From an uncultured Bacteroidales bacterium (GTDB taxonomy: Bacteria > Bacteroidota > Bacteroidia > Bacteroidales > F082): a DNA stretch of 64,000 nucleotides. A model generated the notes under the pieces. The model worked only from the letters and a program-made list of their open reading frames with translations. It did not search any database and had not been told where the DNA came from. The position numbers were made by a program, and so were the translations under genes. Where the stretch lies: assembly GCA_905234645.1 (NCBI GenBank), contig CAJOIS010000008.1, positions 1 through 64,000 on the forward strand. Direction: 5' to 3'. This document shows, piece after piece, positions 63,172 to 64,000 of the stretch. Numbering within the stretch: position 1 is the stretch's first letter; every line of letters starts with the position of its first letter.

Positions 63172-63190
63172 GATTCGGATCGACCGAATC
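63172..63190. promoter_or_regulatory. Dyad GATTCGG-N5-CCGAATC in the dnaB leader
   Basis: A perfect 7-bp inverted repeat around a 5-bp spacer, between the -7 box and the dnaB start. It may be an operator or an mRNA hairpin. The following word (63196-63209) occurs inverted at 25352-25365. Confidence 0.4.
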
Positions 63191-63254
63191 GAAGATTCAA
63201 CGTAGTTAAATCGAAAACTTAACGGAATTAAAACGAGCAAAAAAAATCCTTTTT

Positions 63255-64000
63255 ATGCCAAACGATACCACTATGCGCCGTCCTTTCGGCGACACTGCTA
63301 AACGCAATATACTGACCCCTGAACAAGTCTTTGCCAACCAAGGACGCATCCCACCCCAAGCCACCGACCTCGAAGAAGTCGTACTTGGCGCCCTGATGTT
63401 GGAAAAGGAAGCCGTCAACGAGGTCATCGACATCCTATCGCCCGAAGCCTTCTATCTCGACAAGCACCAGAAGATCTTCGCCGCCATTAAATCGCTGTTC
63501 GGCAAGTCGGAGCCCATCGACATCATGACCGTCACCAACGAGTTGAAACAAAGTGGTGAGTTGGAGATGGTCGGCGGTGCCTATTACATTGCAAAGCTCA
63601 CCAATCGCGTCGTTTCGGCGGCCAACATCGAATACCACGCCCGCATCATCATGCAGAAACACATCCAGCGCCAGCTGATTCTGATTTCTTCCGACATGAT
63701 CCATGATGCCTTCGAAGACACCACCGACGTATTCGACCTGCTCGACAAGGCTGAGAACAACCTCTTCCAAATCAGCGAGAACAACCTGCGCCGCAGCTAC
63801 GACTCAATGCAGGACTTGGTCAGCAAGGCCATCAAGGAAATCCAAAATGCCAAGAATGCCGATGACAAGCTACGCGGCGTGCCTTCTGGCTACACCGAGC
63901 TCGACCGTATCACACAAGGCTGGCAGAAGTCGGACCTCATCATCTTGGCAGCACGTCCCAGCATGGGTAAGACCGCCTTCGCGTTGAATTTGGCCCGCAA
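63255..64000 (+). CDS. dnaB: Replicative DNA helicase DnaB (C-terminus cut by window edge)
   Basis: The first 248 residues, from ATG at 63255 (MPNDTTMRRPFGDTAKRN). The DnaB N-terminal domain (IPPQATDLEEVVLGALMLEK, FYLDKHQKIF, GAYYIAKLT) and the linker helix are followed by RGVPSGYTELDRITQGWQKS and the Walker A RPSMGKTAFAL. It unwinds DNA at the fork. The rest lies beyond 64000. Confidence 0.96.
   Translation, partial: MPNDTTMRRPFGDTAKRNILTPEQVFANQGRIPPQATDLEEVVLGALMLEKEAVNEVIDILSPEAFYLDKHQKIFAAIKSLFGKSEPIDIMTVTNELKQSGELEMVGGAYYIAKLTNRVVSAANIEYHARIIMQKHIQRQLILISSDMIHDAFEDTTDVFDLLDKAENNLFQISENNLRRSYDSMQDLVSKAIKEIQNAKNADDKLRGVPSGYTELDRITQGWQKSDLIILAARPSMGKTAFALNLAR

Overview
The window is a 64 kb chromosomal segment of a member of the Bacteroidota, most likely an uncultured Bacteroidales. 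The evidence is the recurring -7 box TAnnTTTG in front of genes, lipoprotein signal peptides, SpoIIE/TPR-AraC regulators, the long (about 484 aa) GAPDH, DUF3667 and choice-of-anchor-Q type lipoproteins, and RAYT/REP elements. No rRNA or tRNA gene was seen. The sequence ends inside a gene on both sides: a SpoIIE-type phosphatase on the left and the replicative helicase dnaB on the right.

Layout. 1-9.8 kb: an alarmone-linked operon (RelA/SpoT-type synthetase, small HD hydrolase, SpoIIE phosphatase with a sensor domain), two cupins, a nucleoside-hydrolase remnant, a cytidylate-kinase-like gene, then ybjQ, gltS and a membrane TPR-AraC regulator, and a two-gene chromate transporter. 9.8-10.9 kb: an AT-rich CoiA-like nuclease gene with a decayed tail. 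10.9-22.5 kb: housekeeping and envelope genes (aroC, smpB, an outer-membrane barrel, a beta-helix lipoprotein, an M23 peptidase, an LTA-synthase-like protein lacking its metal ligands, SUI1/YciH, MscS, esterase, pnuC, an EamA exporter). 22.5-25.1 kb: clpB. 25.1-25.6 kb: repeat-rich spacer. 25.6-39.3 kb: a defence island built as one type I restriction-modification operon. 39.4-47.5 kb: DUF3667, trkH, DUF2750, yidC, gap, cyuA. 47.5-49.5 kb: REP-like repeats, an Mrr-type type IV restriction enzyme and a frameshifted REP-associated transposase that carries its own REP element inside the reading frame. 49.6-58.3 kb: GDSL hydrolase, FecCD/FecE-type ABC transporter, typA/bipA, two envelope proteins and a frameshifted gcvP. 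58.4-64 kb: a duplicated S4-domain fragment flanking an AAA/DUF4143 ATPase with a four-copy 22-bp iteron array in front, then DUF493, acylphosphatase, a DEDD exonuclease, a frameshifted DUF2779 nuclease and dnaB.

The most striking region is the type I R-M operon. Transcribed leftwards, it reads hsdM, hsdS, apeA (HEPN abortive-infection RNase), a 1233-aa protein with a candidate N-terminal PD-(D/E)XK fold, an AAA15-type ATPase, a small 194-aa protein with an E-x-K nuclease-like core, and hsdR. The four inserted genes are clearly more AT-rich than hsdM and hsdR. The ATPase half has its own promoter-like box. This looks like a layered defence locus in which back-up effectors are wired into a restriction system. 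The ATPase/194-aa pair and the 1233-aa protein are the best candidates for an undescribed system.

Four genes carry frameshifts or in-frame stops (a nucleoside hydrolase remnant, the RAYT, gcvP and DUF2779). Some could be assembly or base-calling errors. The RAYT break is a one-base change in a G run, and the gcvP break fits a 14-bp deletion with a GT micro-repeat.
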